Assembly (NCBI RefSeq): GCF_009829925.1 | Contig: NZ_SNVJ01000028.1 | Coordinates: forward strand, 7,167 to 46,335 | Reading direction: 5' to 3' | From: Teichococcus coralli | GTDB taxonomy: Bacteria; Pseudomonadota; Alphaproteobacteria; Acetobacterales; Acetobacteraceae | DNA: 39,169 nucleotides | Shown: positions 22,542 to 31,320 of the stretch, piece by piece | How the letters are laid out: every line of letters starts with the position of its first letter | Numbering within the stretch: the first letter of the stretch is position 1 | Notes under the pieces: model-generated | What the model was told of the DNA's origin: nothing | What the model saw: only the letters and a program-made list of their open reading frames with translations | The model's database searches: none | Made by a program: the position numbers and the translations under genes

Positions 22542-25007
22542 ATGTCCATCCGGCTGAAGATCCTGCTCGGGTGTCTCGCGCTGACCACCGTGACGGTGGC
22601 GCTTGGCACCTTCACCCGCACCGCCCAGCGCGAGCTCGGGGCCATCACCACGCAGCTCTACGACGATTCCTTTCTGGCGATGAGCTATCTGCGCGCGGCG
22701 CAGAACGGCCTGCTGCGCGCCGAGGCGCGAATCCGTCAACCCGAGGACACGGCAGCGGCGAGCGCCAACGCGCCTCGCCTTCTGGCGCAGTTGCTGCAGG
22801 AGATCGCCGACGACCTTGAGGTCGCCAGGAACCGCGCCACCTCACCGGAGGCCGCTGCGGTCGCCGAGCGCCTCGGCGTCAGCCTGCGGCAGGCCGGCGA
22901 ACTGGCTGCGGCGCCGCAGGCCGACAGCATGGCACTGGCCGGCCCCCTCGCGGCCGCCGAGCGCGACTTCGACGTCGCCATCGAGATCTATGCCGCCGAC
23001 GGGTTCCGGCAGCGCCGGGAAGCCGGCCTCATGGTGGAGAACACGGTGCGGCGGGCCTGGTGGGCGATGGGCCTTTCCGTCGCGGTGGCGCTGCTCATCA
23101 CGCTGGTGCTGACGCGCTCCATCGTGCCCGCGCTTCGCCGGGCGCTCCAGGTCGCGGATGCCATCGCCGCGGGGCGGCTGGACAACCAGATCCTGGTGCG
23201 TGGCCGCGGCGAGCCGGCGCAGCTCCTCCGCGCGCTCGCGGTCATGCAGAGCAGCATCGCCGCGGCGATGGAGCGGATCCATGCGCTGATGCAGAGCCAG
23301 GCCTCGCACCATGCGGGCGAGATCGCGTTGCAGAACGCGCGGCTGGACGCGGCGCTCTCCAACATGGTGCAGGGGCTTTGCCTTTTCGCGCCGGATGGCC
23401 GGCTGGTCATGGTGAACCGGCGCTTCACGGAGATGTTCGGCGCGCCGGCGCCGGGCGCCGCGCCAGGCGAGTTGCTTTCCCCTCAGGGCCTCGCCGCCTT
23501 GCTGCCGCCGGCCGGCATCGCCGCGGAGGCCACCACGGCGCAGTTGCCGGACGGCCGCTGGATTTCCGTCGTGCACCGCCCGGTGGAGGGTGGCGGCTGG
23601 GTGGCGACCTATGAGGACGTGACGGAGCGCAAGCAGGCCGAGGCGCGCCTCGCACACATGGCCCGGCACGACGCGCTGACCGGCCTGCCGAACCGGGCGG
23701 CCTTCCGGGAGCAGATGGCGCGGGCGCTGGCGCGGGTTCGGCGAGGCGAAGGGGTCGCGGTTCTCTGCCTGGATCTCGATCGCTTCAAGGCGGTCAACGA
23801 CAGCCTCGGGCATCCGGCCGGCGACGCGCTGCTGCAGGCGGTGGCGGCGCGGCTACGGGATTGCGTGCGGGAGACCGATCTCGTGGTGCGGCTTGGTGGC
23901 GACGAGTTCGCAGTGGTGCAGGAAGGGGCCTCCCTGCCGGCGGAGGCGGCTGCGGTCGCCGGCCGCATCATCGCCGCCCTTTCGGCGCCCTTCGGCATCG
24001 GCGGGCATCACGTCACTGTCGGCACCAGCATCGGCATCGCGCTGGCCGGCCTCGGGACAACCGATGCGGATGTGCTGCTGCGCTGCGCAGACCTGGCCCT
24101 CTACCGCGCGAAGGAGGACGGGCGCGGTGCGTTCCGCTTCTTCGAGCCCAGCATGGACGAGCAGATGCGCGCCCGGCGGGACCTGGAGATGGATCTCGGC
24201 TCGGCCCTGGCGCGGGGGGAGCTGGCCCTCTTCTACCAGCCGCTCGTGGATACCGAACAAGGCCGGGTCGGTGGCTTCGAGGCGCTGCTGCGCTGGCAGC
24301 ATCCGGTGCGCGGCACCGTCTCCCCGGCGGCGTTCATTCCGCTGGCCGAGGAAACAGGCATGATCGCCGCCATCGGCGCCTGGGTGATCCGCAGGGCCTG
24401 CGCCGATGCGGCCTGCTGGCCGCTGCCGGTCAAGGTGGCCGTGAACCTTTCCCCCGTGCAGTTCCGCGACCGCTCCCTGCCGCGCATCGTCGCCGAGGCG
24501 CTGGCCGAGAGCGGGCTGGACCCGGCGCGGCTCGAGCTTGAGATCACCGAGTCCCTCCTGCTGCTCGACGACGAGAAGGTCCTGGAGATCCTGCACGGGC
24601 TTCGGGCGCAGGGCGTACGCATCGCGATGGACGACTTCGGTACCGGCTATTCCTCGCTCAGCTACCTGCGGCGCTTTCCGTTCGACAAGATCAAGATCGA
24701 CCAGTCCTTCGTGCGGGGCATGATGGAGCAGGAGGATTGCGCCGCGATCGTGAGCACCGTGGTGAGCCTGGGCCGGCTGCTCGGCATGTCCGTGAACGCG
24801 GAGGGCGTGGAGACGCGGGAGCAGTTCCTCGCCCTGCGGGAGCAGGGTTGCGGCGAGGTGCAGGGCTACCTGTTCAGCCCGCCACGCCCGGCTGAGGAGG
24901 TGGTGGCCATGCTCGGCAGCATCCGGCAGGACGCCTGCGCCACGGACTGCCTCAGTCCCGGCGGCGGATCAGTTGCGCCACCACCATCAGCAGAATGCCA
25001 AGCGTGA
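22542..25007 (+). CDS. Membrane GGDEF-EAL protein with HAMP and PAS domains
   Basis: 821 residues. Transmembrane helix 1 at about 7-24, a helical periplasmic domain about 27-170 (four-helix-bundle sensor size), helix 2 about 173-192, HAMP about 193-245, PAS about 264-360, GGDEF about 370-535 and EAL about 550-795. The GGDEF motif is intact (452-456), with an RETD inhibitory I-site at 443-446. The phosphodiesterase side is also intact: EALL at 580-583, Asn635, ITE at 668-670, DDFGTGYSSL from 697, Lys718 and Glu754. It can therefore plausibly both make and break c-di-GMP, with the periplasmic and PAS domains setting the balance. A ribosome site (GGAAACGGAG) precedes the ATG. No partner gene is evident. 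Confidence 0.93.
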   Translation: MSIRLKILLGCLALTTVTVALGTFTRTAQRELGAITTQLYDDSFLAMSYLRAAQNGLLRAEARIRQPEDTAAASANAPRLLAQLLQEIADDLEVARNRATSPEAAAVAERLGVSLRQAGELAAAPQADSMALAGPLAAAERDFDVAIEIYAADGFRQRREAGLMVENTVRRAWWAMGLSVAVALLITLVLTRSIVPALRRALQVADAIAAGRLDNQILVRGRGEPAQLLRALAVMQSSIAAAMERIHALMQSQASHHAGEIALQNARLDAALSNMVQGLCLFAPDGRLVMVNRRFTEMFGAPAPGAAPGELLSPQGLAALLPPAGIAAEATTAQLPDGRWISVVHRPVEGGGWVATYEDVTERKQAEARLAHMARHDALTGLPNRAAFREQMARALARVRRGEGVAVLCLDLDRFKAVNDSLGHPAGDALLQAVAARLRDCVRETDLVVRLGGDEFAVVQEGASLPAEAAAVAGRIIAALSAPFGIGGHHVTVGTSIGIALAGLGTTDADVLLRCADLALYRAKEDGRGAFRFFEPSMDEQMRARRDLEMDLGSALARGELALFYQPLVDTEQGRVGGFEALLRWQHPVRGTVSPAAFIPLAEETGMIAAIGAWVIRRACADAACWPLPVKVAVNLSPVQFRDRSLPRIVAEALAESGLDPARLELEITESLLLLDDEKVLEILHGLRAQGVRIAMDDFGTGYSSLSYLRRFPFDKIKIDQSFVRGMMEQEDCAAIVSTVVSLGRLLGMSVNAEGVETREQFLALREQGCGEVQGYLFSPPRPAEEVVAMLGSIRQDACATDCLSPGGGSVAPPPSAECQA

Positions 25008-25149
25008 TGATCCCGGAGGTCGCCGGGTCCTCGTAGATGAAGTTCATGACGCTGCGCGGAACCCACAGCAGAAACTCCCAGCCGATCAGCCGTGCCGCCA
25101 GCCCGAGCGCCACGAGCAGGCTGCCGATGAACCAGAGCCTCGCCGCCAT
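24952..25149 (-). CDS. Small two-helix membrane protein
   Basis: 65 residues with two hydrophobic helices (WFIGSLLVALGLAARLIGW and SGIITLGILLMVVAQLI) separated by a short charged loop, ending in RRRD. The ribosome site GGAAGGAACGG just before the ATG at 25149 is good. Its last 56 bases overlap, tail to tail, the end of the GGDEF-EAL gene. Small membrane proteins of this general form (often DUF2905) are common in Proteobacteria, but I am not certain of the family. Function unknown. Confidence 0.6.
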   Translation of the reverse strand: MAARLWFIGSLLVALGLAARLIGWEFLLWVPRSVMNFIYEDPATSGIITLGILLMVVAQLIRRRD

Positions 25150-25308
25150 CCGTTCCTTCCCTCAAGCCGACGCAGCGGCGGAGATGTCCGGCCTTCATGT
25201 GGGCCGGGCAGGGCGGCAAGGAAAGGGCCGTGGCCGGCCGGTGCCGGAGGCGCCGCCTCCCGCATCCCCGCCGGGGCGACAGTGTCACGCCGGATGCCGC
25301 CATTCCCC

Positions 25309-26943
25309 TCAGCCCGGTGGGTGCATCAGCGCGCGATAGGCCATCTGGTCGGCATGCATGCGCTGGAAGACGGCGTACTTAGCCTCGTGATAGCGCCGCA
25401 CGGCCGCTCCGCCGGGCTCCAGCACCTTGCCGGCGCTGTTCATCGCCGCCATCGCGTCAGGCAGGCTGGCATGCGCGCCGCCGGCCACCGCACCGAGCAT
25501 GGCGGCGCCGAGCAGGATGGCCTCCGGCTCGCGCGGCAGCACCACGCGGCAGCCCGTGGCGTCGGCGTGCTCGCGCAGGAAAACGGGGTTCTTGGTGCCG
25601 CCGCCGCAGGCCAGCACGGTGTCGATCGCGTAGCCCTCGGCGTTCATCGCCTCAATGATGTGCCGCGTGCCATAGGCGATGGCCTGAACCGTGGCGAGGT
25701 AGAGCAGGGCGAGGTCGTCGGCCGTCGCCGAAAGGCGCAGGCCGGAGACCATGCCGCGCAGCGAGGCATCCGCGCGTGGCGAGCGGTTGCCGTGGAAGTC
25801 TGGCATGACGTGCAGCGCCTCCGTCAGCGCGGCGGGGAAGGGGAGGCCTTCGGCCAGCACCTCCAGCCGCTCGTTCAGCAGCTGGTAGATGGTGGCGCCG
25901 CGACTTCGCGCCTCTTCGGCCAGGGCGGGATAGGCGGCATGGGTGAGGATGATGTGGTCCACGAGGCTGCCGGTGGCGGACTGGCCGCCCTCGTTCAGCC
26001 ACAGGCCAGGCAGCATGGCTGAATAGTAGGGGCCCCAGACCCCCGGCACGAAGCGCGGCGCCTCGGAAACCGCCATGTGGCAGGAGGAGGTGCCGCCGAT
26101 CAGCGCCAGCCGGCGGCGCAGCGCCTCCCGGTCGGGCGCCGTGCCGTCCAGCGCCGCGCCGATCACGCCGAGGCCGCCGGCATGAGCGTCGATGGCCGAG
26201 GCGCCCACGGGAATGCCGGGCGGCAGGCCGAGGGCCGCCGCCGCCTCGGCGGAGAGGCCGCCCAGCGGGGCGCCGGGCGGCAGGATCTCGGTGCCGATGC
26301 GGCGGAAGCCCTCCTCCGCCAGGTCCCCGAGGCCGATGGCGCGGAAATAGCCGGCATCCCAGCGGCCTTGCTGGCCGAGATAGGTCCATTTGCAGACAGT
26401 GGAGCAAAGCGAGCGCGTGAGGCTGCCGGTGGCGCGCCAGGTCAGGTAGTCCGGCAGGTCGAAGAAATGCGCGGCGCGGCGCCACGCCTCCGGCAGGTTC
26501 TCCTTCAGCCAGAGCAGCTTCGGCGTCTGCATTTCCAGCGAGATGCGGCCGCCGACATAGCGCAGCACGTCGTGGTCGCCGGCGTTGATGCGCGCGGCCT
26601 GGGCTTCCGCGCGATGGTCCATCCAGACCACCACGTCCTGTTCCGGGCTGCCGTCGGGGCTGATGGAAACGGGGCGGCCGGCGGCGTCCACCACCACCAG
26701 GGAACAGGTGGCATCGAAGCCGATCCCCCGCACCCGTGCCTCGGCGAGCCCGGCCAGCGCCCCGCGCACCGCGGCGCAGACCGAGGCCCAGATGTTCTCC
26801 GAGGACTGCTGCACATGGTCCGGCGCCGGCCGCCACATGCGGATGGGCTGCACCGCCTGGCCCAGCATGGCGCCGTCCAGCGTGAAGGCGCCCGCGCGGG
26901 CACTGCCGGTGCCCACATCGACGCCGACGACAATCTCCTGCAT
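25309..26943 (-). CDS. FGGY-family pentulose kinase (D-ribulokinase-like)
   Basis: 544 residues, the usual length for the FGGY pentulose-kinase group (D-ribulokinase). The ATP-phosphate loop is VGVDVGTGSARAG at residues 6-18. Family-specific blocks follow: GIGFDATCSLVVVD, VVVWMDHRAEAQAARIN (catalytic-site region), PKLLWLKENLP, FFDLPDYLTWRATGSLTRS, VGASAIDAHAGGLGVIG (containing the conserved catalytic aspartate) and the C-terminal ACGGGTKNPVFLREHADATG. It phosphorylates a five-carbon ketose or polyol in the cytosol. It lies downstream of the DeoR-type regulator gene on the same strand (36 bases apart) and divergent from the aldolase/transporter genes. The exact sugar is unknown; D-ribulose is the best family guess. 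Confidence 0.9.
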   Translation of the reverse strand: MQEIVVGVDVGTGSARAGAFTLDGAMLGQAVQPIRMWRPAPDHVQQSSENIWASVCAAVRGALAGLAEARVRGIGFDATCSLVVVDAAGRPVSISPDGSPEQDVVVWMDHRAEAQAARINAGDHDVLRYVGGRISLEMQTPKLLWLKENLPEAWRRAAHFFDLPDYLTWRATGSLTRSLCSTVCKWTYLGQQGRWDAGYFRAIGLGDLAEEGFRRIGTEILPPGAPLGGLSAEAAAALGLPPGIPVGASAIDAHAGGLGVIGAALDGTAPDREALRRRLALIGGTSSCHMAVSEAPRFVPGVWGPYYSAMLPGLWLNEGGQSATGSLVDHIILTHAAYPALAEEARSRGATIYQLLNERLEVLAEGLPFPAALTEALHVMPDFHGNRSPRADASLRGMVSGLRLSATADDLALLYLATVQAIAYGTRHIIEAMNAEGYAIDTVLACGGGTKNPVFLREHADATGCRVVLPREPEAILLGAAMLGAVAGGAHASLPDAMAAMNSAGKVLEPGGAAVRRYHEAKYAVFQRMHADQMAYRALMHPPG

Positions 26944-26979
26944 GGCGCTCCCCCGGCTGTGCTGGTCTGCCGGCCGGGG

Positions 26980-27822
26980 TTAGGAACCGGCCGGCGCCGC
27001 GTCAAGCAAGGGCGGCCCGGCGACCGGGATGCCGGCGGCCTCCGGGCGGGCGGCGGCGTCGGTCAGGATGCGGGCGAAGGCGGAGAGCGGCGCGAAGTAG
27101 GCCGGCCGCAGCCGGCCCAGCTTGCTCCCGTCCACCACCAGGAAGCATTGCGCGGCGGCCGCCATGGCGACCTGCTTCACCGGCACCTCGTGGAAGTTGG
27201 TGCAGGTGACGCCGCCGGTGGCATGCACCCCGCCCGCCGAGATGAAGGCCTTGTTGATGCGCAGCCGCCGCAGGGCGTGCAGCGCCTCCTCGGAGGCGAA
27301 GGTTGCGGAGGCGGGATGGAACAGGCCACCAAGCAGCACCAGCTGCGTGTTTGGCCGGCATGAGGCCAGGGTGGCGATGTTCAGCGCGTAGCAGACGATC
27401 GTCAGGGAAATGCCGTCGGGTAGCGCAGCGATGAAGTGGGGCAGGGTGGTGCCGCAATCAACGAAAAGTGTATCGCCGTCCTCAACTTGTCGCGTGGCGT
27501 GGCGGCAAGCCTGGCGTTTGGCATCGGCATGGCTGTCCTGCTCGCGCTCAAGCACGTACTGCCCTCGTCCGCCAAGGCTGCCGGCAGGCACCACATGCCC
27601 GCCGAGCAGCGCCAGCGGCTGGCCAGGCACGGCAAGGTCGCGCCGCAGCGTCATGGAAGACACGCCGAGCGCCTGGGCTGCCTCGTCGAGCCGCGTCGTG
27701 CCATGCTGGCGCAACAGCTCCTCCAGCCGGGCGAGGCGCGTGCGGCGGCGCATGCTGGCCAGTCCGGTGGCAGCCCCCCGGGCAACCCCCCGGACAGCCC
27801 CTGGGGCATCGGCTTCAGCCAT
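26980..27822 (-). CDS. DeoR/GlpR-type transcriptional regulator
   Basis: 280 residues. After a 25-residue lead, a helix-turn-helix is seen in RLARLEELLRQHGTTRLDEAAQALGVSSMTLRRDL (about 30-65), with the LGVSSMTLRRDL recognition helix of the DeoR family. The sensor domain of the DeoR type follows, with VEDGDTLFVDCGTTLPHFIAAL, LLGGLFHPASATF, INKAFISAGGVHATGGVTC and CFLVVDGSKLGR. Such regulators bind phosphorylated sugars. The start at 27822 has GGAGGAAG a few bases upstream. It is divergent from the aldolase gene across a 132-base AT-richer gap and probably represses both transcripts. The linker after the recognition helix is a little shorter than in GlpR. Confidence 0.88.
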   Translation of the reverse strand: MAEADAPGAVRGVARGAATGLASMRRRTRLARLEELLRQHGTTRLDEAAQALGVSSMTLRRDLAVPGQPLALLGGHVVPAGSLGGRGQYVLEREQDSHADAKRQACRHATRQVEDGDTLFVDCGTTLPHFIAALPDGISLTIVCYALNIATLASCRPNTQLVLLGGLFHPASATFASEEALHALRRLRINKAFISAGGVHATGGVTCTNFHEVPVKQVAMAAAAQCFLVVDGSKLGRLRPAYFAPLSAFARILTDAAARPEAAGIPVAGPPLLDAAPAGS

Positions 27823-27954
27823 TCTTCCTCCGTCGAAGGGCGCTTGACCTTTGCGGGCCTTGATGTGAGACATATAACAATAGTTAGAAAAGTGACAAAC
27901 GGGCAGATCGAGCCGCGGCGGAAAGCCCGCCCGGCACGGAGGACACCAGCTTCG
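27823..27954. promoter_or_regulatory. Divergent promoter/operator region of the pentose locus
   Basis: The segment 27861-27900 is strikingly AT-rich for this genome and lies between the DeoR-type gene and the aldolase gene. For the leftward transcript a plausible pair is TTGTCA (minus strand, about 27898-27893) with TATATG 16 bases on. For the rightward transcript TTGATG (27860-27865) with TTAGAA 18 bases on is possible but weak. The DeoR-type regulator probably binds here; no clean palindrome was found. Confidence 0.5.
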
Positions 27955-28653
<699 letters not shown>

Positions 28654-28690
28654 CGGAACGTTGCGACAGATGCGAGGGAAGGAAACAGCA

Positions 28691-29752
28691 ATGGTCATGA
28701 TCAACAGGCGCGCCTTCGGTGCGCTCGCCGCGGGTGGCGCGCTGGCCGCGACGATGGGCCGGCCGGCCTGGGCGCAGGGCAAGGCGGTGGATGCCGCCAA
28801 GGTGCCTGACTTCGTCAGCGCCAAGGCGGGCAAGAAGCGCGTCATCGCCACCGTGGTGAAGGTGGACGGCATCGCCTGGTTCGACCGCATGCGCGAGGGC
28901 GTGAAGCAGTTCGGCGCCGACCAGGGCCACGACACCTGGATGGTCGGCCCGAGCCAGGCCGACGCGGCGGCGCAGGTTCAGCTCGTCGAGAGCCTGATCG
29001 CGCAGGGCGTGGATGCCATCTGCATCGTGCCCTTCTCCGTCGAGGCGGTGGAGCCGGTGCTGCAGAAGGCCCGCAACCAGGGCATCGTGGTGATCTCGCA
29101 CGAGGCCTCGAACCTGCAGAACATGGACTACGACATCGAGGCCTTCGACAACCACGCCTATGGCGCCAAGCTGATGGAGGTGCTGGGCAAGCAGACGGGC
29201 GGCGAGGGCAAGTACGTCGCCACCGTCGGCAGCCTCACCTCGCAGTCGCAGAACCAGTGGATCGACGGCGCGGTGGCCTACCAGAAGGAGCACTTCCCGA
29301 AGATGCAGGAGGTGACGCGGCGCATCGAGACCTATGACGACGCGACCACCGACTACAACAAGCTCAAGGAAGTGCTGACCGCCTATCCGGACCTGAAGGG
29401 CATCCTCGGCGCGCCGATGCCGACCTCGGCCGGCGCCGGACGCCTGATCTCGGAGCGCAACCTGCAGAACAAGCTGTTCTTCTCCGGCACCGGCCTGGTT
29501 TCCGTCGCCGGCGAGTACCTGAAGAACGGCGCGATCGACTACATCCAGTTCTGGGATCCGGCGGTGGCCGGCTATGCCATGAACATCCTGGCCGTCATGG
29601 CGCTGCAGAAGAAGGCCGTCGGCGCCGGGCTGGACCTTGGGCTCAACGGCTACCATGACCTGAAGGCGCCCGATCCGAAGTCTCCGAACGTGCTGGTCGG
29701 CCAGGGCTGGGTCGGCGTCACCAAGGAGAACATGGCTCAGTACAACTTCTGA
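28691..29752 (+). CDS. Sugar ABC transporter substrate-binding protein (LsrB/RhaS type)
   Basis: 353 residues of the periplasmic-binding-protein type 1 fold. The N-terminus INRRAFGALAAGGALAATMGRPAWAQ is a signal peptide with paired arginines, so Tat export is possible. The mature part has KKRVIATVVKVDGIAWFDRMREGVKQF, IAQGVDAICIVPFSVEAVEPVL, GIVVISHEAS and a closing hinge block YIQFWDPAVAGYAMN, as in proteins often labelled autoinducer-2 or rhamnose binding. The start at 28691 has GGAAGGA upstream; an in-frame ATG at 28661 would add a charged stretch before the signal and is less likely. The context argues for a pentose or deoxypentose ligand. Confidence 0.9.
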   Translation: MVMINRRAFGALAAGGALAATMGRPAWAQGKAVDAAKVPDFVSAKAGKKRVIATVVKVDGIAWFDRMREGVKQFGADQGHDTWMVGPSQADAAAQVQLVESLIAQGVDAICIVPFSVEAVEPVLQKARNQGIVVISHEASNLQNMDYDIEAFDNHAYGAKLMEVLGKQTGGEGKYVATVGSLTSQSQNQWIDGAVAYQKEHFPKMQEVTRRIETYDDATTDYNKLKEVLTAYPDLKGILGAPMPTSAGAGRLISERNLQNKLFFSGTGLVSVAGEYLKNGAIDYIQFWDPAVAGYAMNILAVMALQKKAVGAGLDLGLNGYHDLKAPDPKSPNVLVGQGWVGVTKENMAQYNF

Positions 29753-29777
29753 GCCGGCGCCTCCCGCCTGGCTGACA

Positions 29778-29804
29778 CGCGGGGCGGCCCGGCGCCGCCC
29801 CGCG
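29778..29804 (+). other. Intra-operon GC-rich stem-loop
   Basis: CGCGGGGCGGC, a 5-base loop and GCCGCCCCGCG form a perfect 11-bp hairpin between the binding-protein stop (29752) and the ATPase start (29824). There is no T-run. Hairpins here are common in ABC operons, where they protect the upstream mRNA or dampen read-through so that binding protein exceeds the membrane components. Confidence 0.55.
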
Positions 29805-29823
29805 CCTTTCGTGACGGATCACC

Positions 29824-31320
29824 ATGACCGCTCCGCTGATCGAACTGCGCCATCTCGGCAAGAGCTTCGGCGCCGTGCGCGCCCTGGAGGACGTCTCGCT
29901 CGCCATCGGGCGCGGCGAGATCCACTGCCTCGCCGGCGAGAACGGCTCCGGCAAATCCACGCTGATCAAGGTGATCTCGGGCATCTGGCAGCCGGACAAG
30001 GGCGAAATCCTGTTCGACGGCAAGCCGGTGCACGCCATGACGCCGCGCGACGCCATCGCCCGCGGCGTGCAGGTGATCTACCAGGACTTCTCGCTGTTCG
30101 GGAACCTGAGCGTCGCCGAGAACCTCGCGCTCAGCAACGAGCTGCAGGAGGGGCGCAGGCTCGTTTCCTGGGGCCGCGTGCGGCGCATCGCCCGCGAGGC
30201 GACCCGGAAGCTGGGCGTGGACCTCGACCTCGACGCGCTGGTGGAAACGCTGCCGACCGCCGGCAAGCAGCTCGTCGCCATCGCCCGCGCGCTGATGTCC
30301 GACCCGCGCCTGCTGATCATGGACGAGCCGACCACGGCGCTCACCGGGCGGGAGGTGGAGGCGCTGTTCCGCGTGGTGCGCGACATCCAGGGCCGCGGCA
30401 TCGCCGTGCTCTTCGTCAGCCACAAGATGCGCGAGATGCTCGACATCAGCGAGCGGCTGACGGTGATCCGCAGCGGCCAGGTGGTCGCCGCCGGGCCGAT
30501 CGGTGAGTTCGACGAGGCCAAGATCACCCGCGCCATGACGGGCCAGGAGATCGCCGCCGAGGGCTACCGCTGGGAAGCGCAGCCCGGCCGGAAGCCGCTG
30601 CTGGAGGTGTCCGGCCTGACCGTGCCCGGCGAGATCGAGGACGTGAACCTGCGGGTCATGCCGGGCGAGATCGTCGGCATTTCCGGCCTGCTGGGCTCGG
30701 GGCGCACGGAGCTGGCGCTGGCGCTGTTCGGCATGAAGCCGGGCCATGCCGGCAGCATCCGCCTGGAGGGGCGCGAGTTGCGCCTGGGCAGCGTGCAGGA
30801 CGCCATCGCCCATGGCATCGCCTATGTGCCGGAGGACCGGCTGACCGAGGGCCTGTTCCTCACCCAGACCATCGACCGCAACATGCTGGCCACCTCGCAT
30901 GACCGGCTCAGCCGCATGGGCGTCCTGCAGGGCGGCCGCGCCGCGCGCGAGGCGGCGGCGATGATCCGCGAGATGGCCATCGCAACCCCCACCGGCAACC
31001 GGCCGGTGACGCAGCTCTCGGGCGGCAACGCGCAGCGCGTCGTCATCGGCCGCTGGCTGATGAACGACCCGAAGCTCTTGATCCTGAACGGCCCCACGGT
31101 GGGCGTCGATGTCGGCTCCAAGGCCGGCATCCACCGCAAGATCCGCGAACTGGCCCGCGCGCGGGGCCTGGGAGTGCTGATGATCTCCGACGACCTGCCG
31201 GAGCTGGTGGACAACTGCAACCGCATCCTGGTGCTGCACCGCGGCCGCCTCGTCTCCGAGGTGGCGGCCGAGGAGACCAGCGAGGCGGCGCTCAGCGCCC
31301 AGCTCGGAGCCCTCGCATGA
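29824..31320 (+). CDS. Sugar ABC transporter double ATPase (RbsA/LsrA type)
   Basis: 498 residues with two nucleotide-binding domains, as in the carbohydrate-uptake-2 family. Domain 1: Walker A GENGSGKS (38-45), Walker B LLIMDEPT with Asp167 and Glu168, and His200 in VSHK; its signature is the degenerate TAGKQ. Domain 2: the Walker A loop is GLLGSGRTE (288-296), the signature LSGGNAQ is intact (398-404), but Walker B reads LLILNGPT, replacing the usual Asp-Glu by Asn422-Gly423, and the H-loop is ISDDL. So domain 2 should not hydrolyse ATP, leaving one working site in the composite pair. It overlaps the first permease gene by 4 bases. Confidence 0.92.
   Translation: MTAPLIELRHLGKSFGAVRALEDVSLAIGRGEIHCLAGENGSGKSTLIKVISGIWQPDKGEILFDGKPVHAMTPRDAIARGVQVIYQDFSLFGNLSVAENLALSNELQEGRRLVSWGRVRRIAREATRKLGVDLDLDALVETLPTAGKQLVAIARALMSDPRLLIMDEPTTALTGREVEALFRVVRDIQGRGIAVLFVSHKMREMLDISERLTVIRSGQVVAAGPIGEFDEAKITRAMTGQEIAAEGYRWEAQPGRKPLLEVSGLTVPGEIEDVNLRVMPGEIVGISGLLGSGRTELALALFGMKPGHAGSIRLEGRELRLGSVQDAIAHGIAYVPEDRLTEGLFLTQTIDRNMLATSHDRLSRMGVLQGGRAAREAAAMIREMAIATPTGNRPVTQLSGGNAQRVVIGRWLMNDPKLLILNGPTVGVDVGSKAGIHRKIRELARARGLGVLMISDDLPELVDNCNRILVLHRGRLVSEVAAEETSEAALSAQLGALA

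Noticed and set aside
28691..29752. Calling the binding protein an autoinducer-2 receptor
   Set aside because: The label is common for this subfamily, but ribokinase, true DERA residues and a pentulose-type kinase in the locus point to sugar uptake.
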